Assembly: GCA_024743015.1 (NCBI GenBank)
Contig: JANSXJ010000024.1
Span: 1 to 18,168 of the forward strand
Length of the DNA stretch: 18,168 bases
From: Hyphomonas sp.
GTDB taxonomy: Bacteria > Pseudomonadota > Alphaproteobacteria > Caulobacterales > Hyphomonadaceae
Direction: 5' to 3'
Shown here: piece after piece, positions 7,481 to 16,322 of the stretch
Layout of the letters: each line of letters starts with the position of its first letter
Position numbering within the stretch: position 1 is the first letter of the stretch
Program-made: the position numbers and the translations under genes
The notes under the pieces: model-generated
What the model was told of the DNA's origin: nothing
The model's database searches: none
The model's input: only the letters and a program-made list of their open reading frames with translations

Positions 7481-8884
7481 CTAAAGCGCTTCGTTTTCGA
7501 CGCCCATTTCCCAGGCCCACACACCGTCGCAACCCCGCCACATCGCATAGGTCACGGGTCCGCCTTGTTCTGCGCTCAACATCAACCGGCGCGCCCAATC
7601 GTCCCCGGGCTCCATTTCCGCAGCATGGACGCCCCAGAGCATTTGCGCCTGTCGCAGGCGTTTATCATCCAGGGATCCATAAAGAATGGCCTGCTTGCCA
7701 CGCACTCGGGAGAATTGCGCCAGCCTGAAAATGTCACCGGTTCGCAAGGCAAGTGGCGTATCGTTCCTTTCGGCGATGTCCATCACCGCTTGCGCGGTGG
7801 TGTCGACATCGTCGCGTTGATCTCCGCCGCCATCATACTGAACGAGGGCCTGGCGATAATCGTCAGCGCCTTCAACCGCGCGAATAATCCGGTTCATGAT
7901 CGCAACCGCCGTCGCTGGGTGGCGTCCGACGGCGGTTTCGGCGGACAACATCACTGCGTCGACACCTTGATAGACCGCGGTCGCTACATCTGAAGCTTCC
8001 GCTCGCGTCGGGGCTGCATTTTCGACCATGCTTTCCAGCATTTGCGTCGCCACGATAACCGGTTTCGCTGCATTTCGTGCGACCCGGACGATTCGCCGTT
8101 GAATAAGTGGCACTTCTTCGGGCGGGAACTCCACACCCAGATCACCGCGCGCAATCATAACAGCGTCCGTCGCTTCGATAATTGCATCAAGGTTGTCGAT
8201 TGCCGCGGGCTTTTCGAGCTTAGCGACGATCATCGCGCGGTCACCGATCAGGCCTCGCGCCTCGTCGATATCGGCGACAGTCTGGACAAACGACAGCGCA
8301 ATTATATCCACGCCCATATCCAGGGCGAAAGCGAGATCGCTGCGATCCTTCTCCGAGAGTGCTGGCACTGGCAACGCCTTGCCTCGTACAGTGAAGCCCT
8401 TGCGATCCTTCAGGACCCCCGGGAGCTCCGACCTGACCCGTGGGTTTTTGCCAGCTTTGATAACGGTGAAGATGAGCAGGCCATCATCGGCCAGAATCGT
8501 ATCGCCTTCTTCCAGCACGGAGAGAATCTCAGCCCGCGGAACCGGGATCACATTGTCTGCATCCGTTTCCTTTCCCACGATGAGATCATACTCGCCGCGC
8601 ATGTCGAGCTTGAGCGCACCGCCGGGAAACTTGCCGACGCGGATTTTCGGCCCCTGCATATCGGCGAGCACCGCAAGCGGTCGCCCGAGAAGCTCCTCAG
8701 TCATGCGGATCGCTTCATAGGTTTTCTTGTGCTTTTCCTGCTCACCATGGCTAAAGTTCAGGCGAAAGACGTCCACGCCGGCTTCTGCCAACAGGCGGAT
8801 CGTGCCCGGCGCGGAACTTCCCGGTCCAAGCGTCGCAATTATTTTGGCGCTTCGCCCGCGCAGTCCCGCTGCTCTTCTGCTCAT
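7481..8884 (-). CDS. pyk: Pyruvate kinase with an atypical C-terminal domain
   Basis: Pyk converts phosphoenolpyruvate and ADP to pyruvate and ATP. From ATG 8884 (AAAGGAG 6 nt upstream) the product is 467 residues; a longer reading from 8974 lacks family similarity at its start. The catalytic barrel is clear: KIIATLGPGS, FRLNFSHG, AKLEKP, DAVMIARGDLGVE, ATQMLESM and APTRAEASDVATAV. The C-terminal domain begins normally (TTAQAVMDIAERN, LRQAQMLWGVHAAE). Its last about 40 residues (WARRLMLSAEQGGPVTYAMW ... ENEAL) lack the usual GD-x-VV...G-P-G-x-x-GTTN ending, and the other frames do not restore it. Allosteric control may thus differ. The eda stop is 1 bp before this ATG and carries its ribosome site, so pyk is the fifth gene of the zwf operon. 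Confidence 0.93.
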   Translation of the reverse strand: MSRRAAGLRGRSAKIIATLGPGSSAPGTIRLLAEAGVDVFRLNFSHGEQEKHKKTYEAIRMTEELLGRPLAVLADMQGPKIRVGKFPGGALKLDMRGEYDLIVGKETDADNVIPVPRAEILSVLEEGDTILADDGLLIFTVIKAGKNPRVRSELPGVLKDRKGFTVRGKALPVPALSEKDRSDLAFALDMGVDIIALSFVQTVADIDEARGLIGDRAMIVAKLEKPAAIDNLDAIIEATDAVMIARGDLGVEFPPEEVPLIQRRIVRVARNAAKPVIVATQMLESMVENAAPTRAEASDVATAVYQGVDAVMLSAETAVGRHPATAVAIMNRIIRAVEGADDYRQALVQYDGGGDQRDDVDTTAQAVMDIAERNDTPLALRTGDIFRLAQFSRVRGKQAILYGSLDDKRLRQAQMLWGVHAAEMEPGDDWARRLMLSAEQGGPVTYAMWRGCDGVWAWEMGVENEAL

Positions 8885-8885
8885 A

Positions 8886-9527
8886 TTAAGCTCCTTTACC
8901 GAGCTCCGCTGCTTCGCGCACTTTGGTCTCGATTCCGGTCCAGTCGCCAGCTTCCATTTCCTGCGGAGAGGCAATCCAAGTTCCGCCTGCCGCGATCACG
9001 TTGGGCAAAAGCAAATAATCGAGCGCGTTGTGCGGTTTCACGCCGCCCGTGGGCATGAAATCAATATGCGGAAGCGGACCAGCCAATGAACTCAGGAAGT
9101 TTGCACCTCCTGAGGCCTCGGCGGGAAAGAATTTCTGAACACCGAACCCCTCTTCAAAGCGGGCCATGGCTTCGCTTGCCGTCGCCACGCCCGGTAGGAT
9201 CACGCCATCATGATAGGCGAGCGCCTTCAGCAATTCAGGCGCTGTGCCCGGAGAAACAAGAAAATCCGCCCCGGCTTTCAATGCCGCGTCGACATCACCT
9301 TCGGAACAGATAGTGCCCGCACCCACAATCAGATCCGGTTCGGCCTGCTTCATCTCTTCGATAACTTTCAAAGCGACAGGTGTTCGAAGCGTAACCTCCG
9401 CGCTCCGCAGGCCGCCTTTCATCAATGCTGACGCCAAAGGCGCGGCGTGCTCAACTTGTGTAACCGTCAAGACCGGAACAATCGGAGCACCATGCAGCGC
9501 CTCTCGAAAAGTCGCGAGATTGATCAT
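8886..9527 (-). CDS. eda: 2-dehydro-3-deoxy-phosphogluconate (KDPG) aldolase
   Basis: Eda splits KDPG into pyruvate and glyceraldehyde-3-phosphate, the last step specific to the ED pathway. The 213 residues match the usual length of the class I KDPG/KHG aldolase family. Key sites are present: Glu44 in AEVTLRT, the phosphate/loop motif VGAGT, and the Schiff-base Lys132 in QKFFPAEASGG. The C-terminal MPTGGVKPHN and AAGGTWIA motifs form the phosphate site. ATG 9527 overlaps the glk stop as ATGA, with GAGG about 10 nt upstream, and the stop lies 1 bp before the pyk ATG. The packing implies coupled translation within the ED operon. Some family members also cleave 4-hydroxy-2-oxoglutarate; given the neighbours, KDPG is the likely substrate. 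Confidence 0.96.
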   Translation of the reverse strand: MINLATFREALHGAPIVPVLTVTQVEHAAPLASALMKGGLRSAEVTLRTPVALKVIEEMKQAEPDLIVGAGTICSEGDVDAALKAGADFLVSPGTAPELLKALAYHDGVILPGVATASEAMARFEEGFGVQKFFPAEASGGANFLSSLAGPLPHIDFMPTGGVKPHNALDYLLLPNVIAAGGTWIASPQEMEAGDWTGIETKVREAAELGKGA

Positions 9528-10501
9528 GCTGCAAGATCCTCATCAAAGTGCAAAGCTGCGGCCCCAATAAGAGCTGCTTCGCTCTCCATCAACAGACGAA
9601 TTGGAATAGGCTCCATGTAATGACTCATAGGCCCGCGGTCGAAGAAGCGCGAAAGCGCGCGTGGTTGCGCCAACCAATTGACCAGGCGCTCCGCAACACC
9701 GCCCGTGATGACCACCCCGCCGCGTGTCCCGTTGATCAAGGCTGCATCGCCGAGCGCATCAAGTGTCGCGCCTGCCCGGATCTCGCAAATATCCCGGCAC
9801 AAGGCGTCTCCGGCTTCGGCGCGGCGCATGATTTCCGCAGGCGGGGTCAATTCCCACGTGATGCCATCAATATCACAAAGCGCCCGGTGGACAGCGTTCA
9901 GGCCCGATCCGGATAGAACAAGCTCCTTGGAGACATAGCCATGAACCGTCTTGAGGCGTTTGGTCAGCTCCCACTCGCGTTCGGATCGCGGCGCAAAGGC
10001 AGCGTGTCCCCCTTCGCCCGTCATCACACGCCAGCCACGCTCTCCCTCCGGCAAAAGCGTCGCCATCCCAAGACCCGTTCCGGGGCCTGCGACAAGAATT
10101 GGGGATCGCTCGTCCGGCACGTGGCCATCGTGCAACAGACGGAAGCTCTCATCCGTGAGTTCGGGGATCGAGCGCGCCATAGCGGCATAATCATTGACCA
10201 GACGGATTCGTTCGAGGCCTGTCCGCGCAACCAGGTCATGACTGTCGACGATCCAGTTGCGATTGGTCAGTTGAACCACACCGTCTCTGACTGGCCCCGC
10301 AAACGCGAACAATGCCTGATGCGGGCGCTTATTGCCAAGCTGGCTCAGATACATGTTCAGCGCATCGTGAAAGGTCCGAAAGCTGTCACCCGGCATAACC
10401 GCAATGTCGCCAACTTCAGGATGTCCCGCGAAGCCCAGACGGGCTCGACCGAAACGGACATTGGTCCCACCAATATCACCAACAAGTACTGTGTCTGGCA
10501 T
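9524..10501 (-). CDS. glk: Glucokinase (Glk family)
   Basis: Glk phosphorylates intracellular glucose with ATP to glucose-6-phosphate, feeding Zwf. The 325-residue product is of the bacterial glucokinase family (E. coli Glk type) rather than the ROK type: there is no ROK zinc motif. Visible sites are the phosphate-binding DIGGTN (9-14), the sugar-binding region LTNRNW, the catalytic-base region VNDYAAMA, the GPGTGLG loop, and GEGGHAAFAP with its conserved His. The second nucleotide motif is GGVVITGGVAERL. The ATG at 10501 overlaps the edd stop as TGATG. A TTG at 10504 is also in frame but is less likely. GGGGGA lies about 6-7 nt upstream. Its place between edd and eda resembles Caulobacter-type ED clusters. 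Confidence 0.94.
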   Translation of the reverse strand: MPDTVLVGDIGGTNVRFGRARLGFAGHPEVGDIAVMPGDSFRTFHDALNMYLSQLGNKRPHQALFAFAGPVRDGVVQLTNRNWIVDSHDLVARTGLERIRLVNDYAAMARSIPELTDESFRLLHDGHVPDERSPILVAGPGTGLGMATLLPEGERGWRVMTGEGGHAAFAPRSEREWELTKRLKTVHGYVSKELVLSGSGLNAVHRALCDIDGITWELTPPAEIMRRAEAGDALCRDICEIRAGATLDALGDAALINGTRGGVVITGGVAERLVNWLAQPRALSRFFDRGPMSHYMEPIPIRLLMESEAALIGAAALHFDEDLAA

Positions 10502-12327
10502 CAACGTTCCCCCAACATTGAAAATACACTTCCGCCCTGTTCGGAATTGCTAACCGCACCGCGGAATCCTCCAAACAGTTCACGACCAAGGCCGGACGCC
10601 GACTCATTTGGCCGGAACGCAGCTGCGGCTCTCGCATTGAACTCCGCCGGCTCAACCTGGATGTCGAGCGCTCCCGAAACAGCATCGAGCCGAATGACGT
10701 CACCGTCCTGAACTTTCGCGATCGGACCGCCGCGGCTCGCTTCAGGCCCGACATGGATGGCGGCAGGAAACTTACCGGATGCCCCGGACATGCGCCCATC
10801 GGTGACCAGTGCCACCTTGTGTCCTTTGTCATGAAGCGCGCCGATGGCTCCGGACAGTCCGTGAAGCTCGGGCATGCCGTTCGCCGAAGGTCCCTGGAAA
10901 CGCACGACAATAACCACATCGCGGTCGAGTTCGCCGGCCTGGAACGCAGCTTTCACACCTTCCTGACTGTCGAACACCCGTGCAGGTGCCTCAGTGACGT
11001 GGCGGTCGGGTTTCACCGCAGAGATCTTGATGACACCTCGCCCAAGCGGCCCGTCCAGCATCTGAAGACCGCCCGTCGCCGCAAACGGATCCTCGATCGG
11101 TCGAACGATATCGAGATCGCCGCTCGCGTCGGGCGCTTCGCGCCATTTCAACATATCGCCATCCAACCAGGGTTCCTGACTGTACGTGCTGAGCGGGCCA
11201 GCAACTCCCATAGCGTCGCCTTGCAACAGACCGCCTTTGAGCAATTGCCGCACGACAAAACCCATGCCGCCTGCCGCGTGGAAATGATTCACATCAGCTG
11301 GCCCGTTCGGGTAAATCCGGCAGAGCAGCGGCACGACGGCGCTAATGTCTGCAAAATCCTCCAACCGGACATCATACCCGGCAGCGGCTGCCATGGCAGG
11401 AATGTGCAGAGCATGATTGGTGGACCCACCGGTCGCCATCAGGCCAACCAATGCATTTACGAACGATCGCGCGTCGATCATTTCACCAGCAGGCAGATAG
11501 TCGCCTTTGATAGAGTTTTGCAACGCCTGGCGCACTGAGGCACGGGTCAGAGTCTCACGCAGCGGCGTTCCCGGATTTGGGAAAGCTGCGCCCGGCAAAT
11601 GGAAGCCCATGACTTCCATAAGCATCTGGTTCGAATTCGCGGTTCCGTAGAAGGTACACGTGCCCTGGCTGTGATAACTTTCGCTCTCAGCCCGCAAGAG
11701 TTCATCGCGCCCAACGTTTCCGAGCGCAAATTCCTGGCGGATGCGCTGTTTTTCCGGATTTGGCAGCCCGGACGGCATTGGCCCCGCTGGCACCATGACA
11801 TGCGGCAACCAACCGAACCGCAGCGCTGCAATGGTCAGGCCAGGGATAATCTTGTCGCAAACGCCGAGATTGAGCACCGCATCATAAGCATCATGGCTCA
11901 GCGATACCGCAGAAGCCATGGCTATTACATCGCGAGAAAACAGCGATAGCTCCATGCCTTCCTGGCCCTGGGTCACGCCATCGCACATGGCAGGAACGCC
12001 GCCGGCGACCTGCGCCGTGGCGGTGTTATGGCGCGCCTCGTCGCGGATGAGTTCCGGATAATGCTCAAACGGCGCATGCGCGGAAAGCATGTCATTATAG
12101 CTGGTGATGATGCCGATATTCGGCCAACCCGATCCCAGAATCTGAGTCTTGTCCATGACCGCGCATCCAGCAGACGCATGCGCGAGATTGCCCTCTGTCA
12201 GCTTCGTGCGGGCAAAGCCGCTTGGACGCCGGGCACGGATCAGTTCTAGATAAGCCGCCCGGCTCTCTTTGCTGCGCGCTTCGATGCGCGCAGTGACATC
12301 TGCTACGGTTTGGTTGATCCTCGACAT
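10501..12327 (-). CDS. edd: 6-phosphogluconate dehydratase
   Basis: Edd dehydrates 6-phosphogluconate to KDPG. It is a [4Fe-4S] enzyme of the IlvD/Edd family. From ATG 12327 the product is 608 residues, close to E. coli Edd (about 600). Cluster-associated cysteines are visible in [12 protein letters not shown] (Cys115), [11 protein letters not shown] (Cys157) and [21 protein letters not shown] (Cys224). The C-terminal family motif [22 protein letters not shown] is present. Against IlvD (dihydroxy-acid dehydratase), the neighbours zwf, glk and eda and the SYNDMLSAH and HYPELIRDE segments favour Edd. The start is set by similarity and by GGGAGG about 10 nt upstream inside the zwf end; a longer reading from 12468 overlaps zwf by 139 nt and adds unrelated residues. 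It follows zwf after 2 bp. Confidence 0.96.
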   Translation of the reverse strand: MSRINQTVADVTARIEARSKESRAAYLELIRARRPSGFARTKLTEGNLAHASAGCAVMDKTQILGSGWPNIGIITSYNDMLSAHAPFEHYPELIRDEARHNTATAQVAGGVPAMCDGVTQGQEGMELSLFSRDVIAMASAVSLSHDAYDAVLNLGVCDKIIPGLTIAALRFGWLPHVMVPAGPMPSGLPNPEKQRIRQEFALGNVGRDELLRAESESYHSQGTCTFYGTANSNQMLMEVMGFHLPGAAFPNPGTPLRETLTRASVRQALQNSIKGDYLPAGEMIDARSFVNALVGLMATGGSTNHALHIPAMAAAAGYDVRLEDFADISAVVPLLCRIYPNGPADVNHFHAAGGMGFVVRQLLKGGLLQGDAMGVAGPLSTYSQEPWLDGDMLKWREAPDASGDLDIVRPIEDPFAATGGLQMLDGPLGRGVIKISAVKPDRHVTEAPARVFDSQEGVKAAFQAGELDRDVVIVVRFQGPSANGMPELHGLSGAIGALHDKGHKVALVTDGRMSGASGKFPAAIHVGPEASRGGPIAKVQDGDVIRLDAVSGALDIQVEPAEFNARAAAAFRPNESASGLGRELFGGFRGAVSNSEQGGSVFSMLGER

Positions 12328-12329
12328 GG

Positions 12330-13796
12330 TTATGTGGCCTCCCACCAGTCGCGGCCATCGCGGCGAAGCATAAGCCGCGCTTCCACAGGTCCGTCTTCGA
12401 GACCGGCCTGATAGGTTTGCATCGGCACGTCCGCCTGTTCCCAGGCTTCGAGCAGGCCGTCGACCCATTTCCAGGCCGCTTCAACCTCTTCGCGGCGCAT
12501 GAACAAAGACAGGTTGCCGCGCACGACGTCCATCAACAGACGCTCATAGGCGTCGGGATAACGGACAGCGAAATTGTCGGCATAGGACAGGTTGAGAGGC
12601 AGTGATTTGATGCGAAGCCCACCGGGACCCGGCTCTTTGATCTGTAAATAGAGCCGCACGCCCTCATCAGGCTGGACATTAATCACCAAACGGTTGGACT
12701 GCGCCTCTGTGTCTCCGAACATGGAGTGCGGCGTTTCACGAAACTGCACGACGATTTCGGAGTGGCGCCCCTTCATCCGTTTGCCGGTGCGCAGATAGAA
12801 CGGTACGCGCGCCCAGCGCCAATTGTCGATCGAAGCCTTGATCGCGACAAAGGTTTCGGTGCCGCTTTCACGACCAAGCTCTTCGAGGTATCCGGGCACA
12901 GCTTCGCCCTTTACGGCGCCAGCAGCATATTGCGCGCGGACCGTATCTTCCTTCGCCACCTGAGGCGAAATCGAGCTCAGGGCCTCCAGAACCTTTATTT
13001 TCTCCGTGCGGATCGCGTCGCCATCGATTGAATTGGGTGGCTCCATGGCAATCAAACAAAGCAATTGCAAAAGGTGATTCTGCACCATGTCGCGCAGCGC
13101 CCCTGAGCCATCATAATACCCGGCGCGCTCCCCGACACCATAATGCTCCGAGACCGTGATCTGGATATGATCGATCGCGGTGCGGTTCCAGAGCGGCTCA
13201 AATAACGAGTTCGCGAACCGCAAAACCATCAGGTTCTGCACGGTTTCTTTGCCGAGATAATGGTCGATACGGTAGATGCACTCTTCAGCGAAAACCGCCC
13301 CGACACCTTCATTGATTTTGTGTGCGGAGGCAAGATCGGTTCCAATCGGCTTCTCAAGAACCACGCGTGTATTGCCCTCGCTCAAACCCGCCTGCCCAAG
13401 CGCCTGGCAGATAGGCACATAGATCTTGGGAGTAACAGCGAGATAGAAGACGAGCGGTCGGTCTGAGTCCTGCGTGATGTGCGCCTTCAGGTCCGCCCAG
13501 TCTGCGTCCGGATCCGTGGCATCCATGGTGACGTAGTGAAGGTGTTTCTCGAACTGTTTCCAATCCGATTTGTTGACGCTGTCCGGCGACGCCTCGCAGC
13601 ATGCTTCATATGCAAAGCTTCGGAACGCGGTATCATCGAGCTCTGATCGCGAGATGCCGATAATCTTTGCGTCTTCAGGTATTTGACCATCGGCCCAGCG
13701 GTGATACAGCGCTGGCAGGAGCTTCCGGCGAGACAAGTCTCCGGTGCCGCCAAAGATGACGATGTCGAATGAGCCAACGGGAATAAACTCGGCCAT
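12330..13796 (-). CDS. zwf: Glucose-6-phosphate 1-dehydrogenase
   Basis: Zwf oxidises glucose-6-phosphate to 6-phosphoglucono-lactone with NADP+ (or NAD+), supplying the ED pathway and reducing power. The 488 residues match the bacterial enzyme. The dinucleotide motif is GGTGDLSRRK (16-25). RVVLEKPIG (144-152) and the substrate-site RIDHYLGKE (176-184) are intact, as is DMVQNHLLQLL with the catalytic-His region. GAGGGAG lies 4 nt before the ATG. It is the first gene of the operon zwf-edd-glk-eda-pyk, behind a good candidate promoter. edd begins 2 bp after its stop, so the lactonase gene pgl, which often sits here, is missing. Cofactor preference cannot be read with certainty. Confidence 0.97.
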   Translation of the reverse strand: MAEFIPVGSFDIVIFGGTGDLSRRKLLPALYHRWADGQIPEDAKIIGISRSELDDTAFRSFAYEACCEASPDSVNKSDWKQFEKHLHYVTMDATDPDADWADLKAHITQDSDRPLVFYLAVTPKIYVPICQALGQAGLSEGNTRVVLEKPIGTDLASAHKINEGVGAVFAEECIYRIDHYLGKETVQNLMVLRFANSLFEPLWNRTAIDHIQITVSEHYGVGERAGYYDGSGALRDMVQNHLLQLLCLIAMEPPNSIDGDAIRTEKIKVLEALSSISPQVAKEDTVRAQYAAGAVKGEAVPGYLEELGRESGTETFVAIKASIDNWRWARVPFYLRTGKRMKGRHSEIVVQFRETPHSMFGDTEAQSNRLVINVQPDEGVRLYLQIKEPGPGGLRIKSLPLNLSYADNFAVRYPDAYERLLMDVVRGNLSLFMRREEVEAAWKWVDGLLEAWEQADVPMQTYQAGLEDGPVEARLMLRRDGRDWWEAT

Positions 13797-13830
13797 TCTG
13801 CTCCCTCACAATAGTATTTTTTCCAATGAC

Positions 13831-13859
13831 CCTATGCGCTGACGTGACAGCGGTGTCAA
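13831..13859 (-). promoter_or_regulatory. Candidate sigma70-type promoter of the zwf-edd-glk-eda-pyk operon
   Basis: On the minus strand a perfect -35 TTGACA (13859-13854) is followed after 17 bp by CATAGG (13836-13831), a weak -10 with 3 of 6 matches. Transcription would start at about 13824, giving a leader of about 28 nt before the zwf ATG at 13796. The perfect -35 and ideal spacing are the main support. Confidence 0.5.
13845..13858. promoter_or_regulatory. Palindrome overlapping the zwf -35 box (candidate operator)
   Basis: TGACA-N4-TGTCA is a perfect 5-4-5 inverted repeat whose right arm overlaps the -35 hexamer of the zwf promoter. That is a classical place for a repressor. It does not look like the gammaproteobacterial HexR box as I remember it, and no regulator gene is adjacent, so the binding protein is unknown. 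Confidence 0.35.
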
Positions 13860-13875
13860 CGTTCTAGCGAGCATG

Positions 13876-13904
13876 AAAAAACCCCGAAGGTCTCCCCTCG
13901 GGGT
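13876..13904 (-). terminator. Intrinsic terminator of the ilv operon (after ilvC)
   Basis: On the minus strand ACCCCGAGGG, tetraloop GAGA and CCTTCGGGGT form a 10-bp stem with one G-T pair, followed directly by TTTTT. The tetraloop is of the stable GNRA class. It begins 23 nt after the ilvC stop and lies upstream of the zwf promoter, so it separates the ilv and ED operons. Confidence 0.93.
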
Positions 13905-13926
13905 CTTCTCTAGTATTCGGACCCGC

Positions 13927-14973
<1,047 letters not shown>

Positions 14974-14976
14974 TCA

Positions 14977-14991
14977 GCCGGGCGAACCGGC
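14977..14991 (-). other. Small hairpin in the ilvN-ilvC gap
   Basis: On the minus strand GCCGG, loop TTCGC and CCGGC form a perfect 5-bp GC-rich stem in the 88-bp gap, 34 bp upstream of the ilvC ATG. There is no T-run, so it is not a terminator. It could be an mRNA processing or stability element, or chance. No promoter for ilvC was recognisable in this gap. Confidence 0.3.
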
Positions 14992-15031
14992 ATTTTCGGA
15001 TTGGTCTTGAATGGCTCTAACGCAGAGGCCC

Positions 15032-15577
15032 TCATCCTTTTTCGGCGCCTCGCTTGATCGACAGAACGCCCGTGCGGCTGACTTCGACGAGGCCGAGCGG
15101 CTCCATCAGGGCGCAGAACTGATCGATCTTGTCGCTCGCACCGGTCAGCTCAAAGATAAAGCTCTTATTCGTTGTATCGATGACCCGAGCGCGGAAGATT
15201 TCCGAAAGCCGCAGCGCCTCAACCCGTTTGTCGCCTTCGCCCGCAACCTTGATCAGTGCCAGCTCCCGCTCGAGGCCGCGTTTGGATTTCGTTATATCCG
15301 TGACGTTGGCGACCGGCACGAGACGCAGCAATTGGGCTTCGATTTGCTCCAGCGTATGGGCCGTCCCGGTGGTCACGATGGTGATTCGCGAGCGATGCCG
15401 ATCGCGGTCAACCTCCGCCACGGTCAGGCTTTCGATGTTATAGCCGCGCGCGGAAAATAGCCCTACGACGCGGCCCAGCACACCCGGCTCGTTGTCGACG
15501 ATAACCGCGAGCGTACGCCGCTCCTCCATCTCTTCGACATGGCTCATATCATAGGCGCTGGCGGGATTGTCACTCAC
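15032..15577 (-). CDS. ilvN: Acetolactate synthase regulatory (small) subunit
   Basis: This 181-residue protein is the regulatory subunit of acetohydroxyacid synthase. It activates IlvB and confers valine feedback inhibition. The ACT domain lies at about residues 20-95 (RRTLAVIVDNEPGVLGRVVGLFSARGYNIESLTVAEV). The C-terminal domain contains FRARVIDTTNKSFIFELTG and ends EVSRTGVLSIKRG, both typical of the long (IlvH-like) small subunit. The start is a GTG at 15577, chosen because AAGGAG lies exactly 8 nt upstream; ATG codons at 15547 and 15529 lack such a site. The GTG overlaps the stop of the preceding membrane-protein gene as GTGA, so its ribosome site is inside that gene. It is unusual that ilvN does not directly follow ilvB. 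Confidence 0.95.
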   Translation of the reverse strand: MSDNPASAYDMSHVEEMEERRTLAVIVDNEPGVLGRVVGLFSARGYNIESLTVAEVDRDRHRSRITIVTTGTAHTLEQIEAQLLRLVPVANVTDITKSKRGLERELALIKVAGEGDKRVEALRLSEIFRARVIDTTNKSFIFELTGASDKIDQFCALMEPLGLVEVSRTGVLSIKRGAEKG

Positions 15578-16254
15578 TGGACCGTCTCCTTGCGTTCGCC
15601 AAGCGCAAGGCCTGGGCGACGAGATTTCAAGATCGTTTTCAAACTGTTCGCGCGTTCAATCGCCTCGCTGCGATGATCCATGCGCTGATCATCATATCGC
15701 TCCACCACCGTGTCCCGGCGGCGCGGGTCAAGATGGGCTTGAAGTTCAGACACCAGAAGGCGGCGGCAATCATCGATGAACTCCGCGCTATTATCAGCGG
15801 TGGGCCCACCCTGACGAGTGAGCGCCTCAATCTCATAATAAGCCAGCATCAAGGCATCGAGAATGGGAGGGCGCGAACCGCGATACGCCCCTTCCTTCTC
15901 CGAGCCCTTGGAGGCTGGATCTATGTTCGGGAAAAACAGTCGCCCACGCTCCACCAGCGAAGAGACAGCGAGCATCAGATTGACGCGCTGCTGCAGGAAG
16001 CTGGCATCATTGGCTTGATGCTGACGCGTTCGCGCAAACATCGCCGCGCGGTTAAGCACATCAATGCAGGCATTGCCCCATCCGAGGCTTTGAGCGTCGA
16101 TATTGTGGCGCAGGTTTTCCAGTTGCAGCGCTCTCTGCTTTTGTGTCTCGCGCGCGCTGATGAACGCACCGATGAGAGCCACAATCGCTGACAGGATCGC
16201 AACCACGACTTCAATATGGTTCTGCATCCACGAAATCAGGTTATCTAGGCCCAT
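15574..16254 (-). CDS. Uncharacterised single-pass membrane protein within the ilvB-ilvN operon
   Basis: I do not recognise a named family. From ATG 16254 (AAGGGG 6-7 nt upstream) there are 226 residues. An in-frame ATG at 16323 overlaps the ilvB stop as TGATG and would add 23 residues, but it has no ribosome site; reinitiation there remains possible. One hydrophobic helix (about 14-34, IEVVVAILSAIVALIGAFISA) is followed by ARETQKQR, so the C-terminal part should be cytoplasmic. That part is helical and charged. A patch at 104-142 (GRLFFPNID ... YRGSRPPILDALMLAYYEI) looks like a conserved core and vaguely recalls uncharacterised proteobacterial membrane proteins. No catalytic motif is seen. 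The gene overlaps ilvN by GTGA, so its translation likely affects ilvN. A link to acetolactate synthase is only inferred from position. Confidence 0.78.
   Translation of the reverse strand: MGLDNLISWMQNHIEVVVAILSAIVALIGAFISARETQKQRALQLENLRHNIDAQSLGWGNACIDVLNRAAMFARTRQHQANDASFLQQRVNLMLAVSSLVERGRLFFPNIDPASKGSEKEGAYRGSRPPILDALMLAYYEIEALTRQGGPTADNSAEFIDDCRRLLVSELQAHLDPRRRDTVVERYDDQRMDHRSEAIERANSLKTILKSRRPGLALGERKETVQ
15586..15591 (-). promoter_or_regulatory. Ribosome binding site fixing the GTG start of ilvN
   Basis: AAGGAG on the minus strand lies 8 nt before the GTG at 15577 and inside the last codons of the upstream membrane-protein gene. It is the main reason to accept the GTG start and the GTGA overlap. 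Confidence 0.75.
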
Positions 16255-16322
16255 AGCGGTCCCCTTTGTCTGGGGCATGCTTTTGCCAGAGGCTGCGGCC
16301 AGGGAAAAGGGACCAGATGACA

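Noticed and set aside
8042..9058. Long plus-strand open frame (338 codons) opposite pyk and the end of eda
   Set aside because: It lies wholly antisense to two clear enzyme genes, has no ribosome site or recognisable domain, and its composition is what a GC-rich opposite strand gives by chance.
9941..10711. Plus-strand open frame (256 codons) opposite glk and the end of edd
   Set aside because: Antisense shadow of two well-supported genes, with no domain or start signal.
12328..12468. 47-residue N-terminal extension of Edd overlapping zwf
   Set aside because: The extra residues are Arg/Gly-rich with no family similarity, and the ATG at 12327 has a usable ribosome site and fits the family length.
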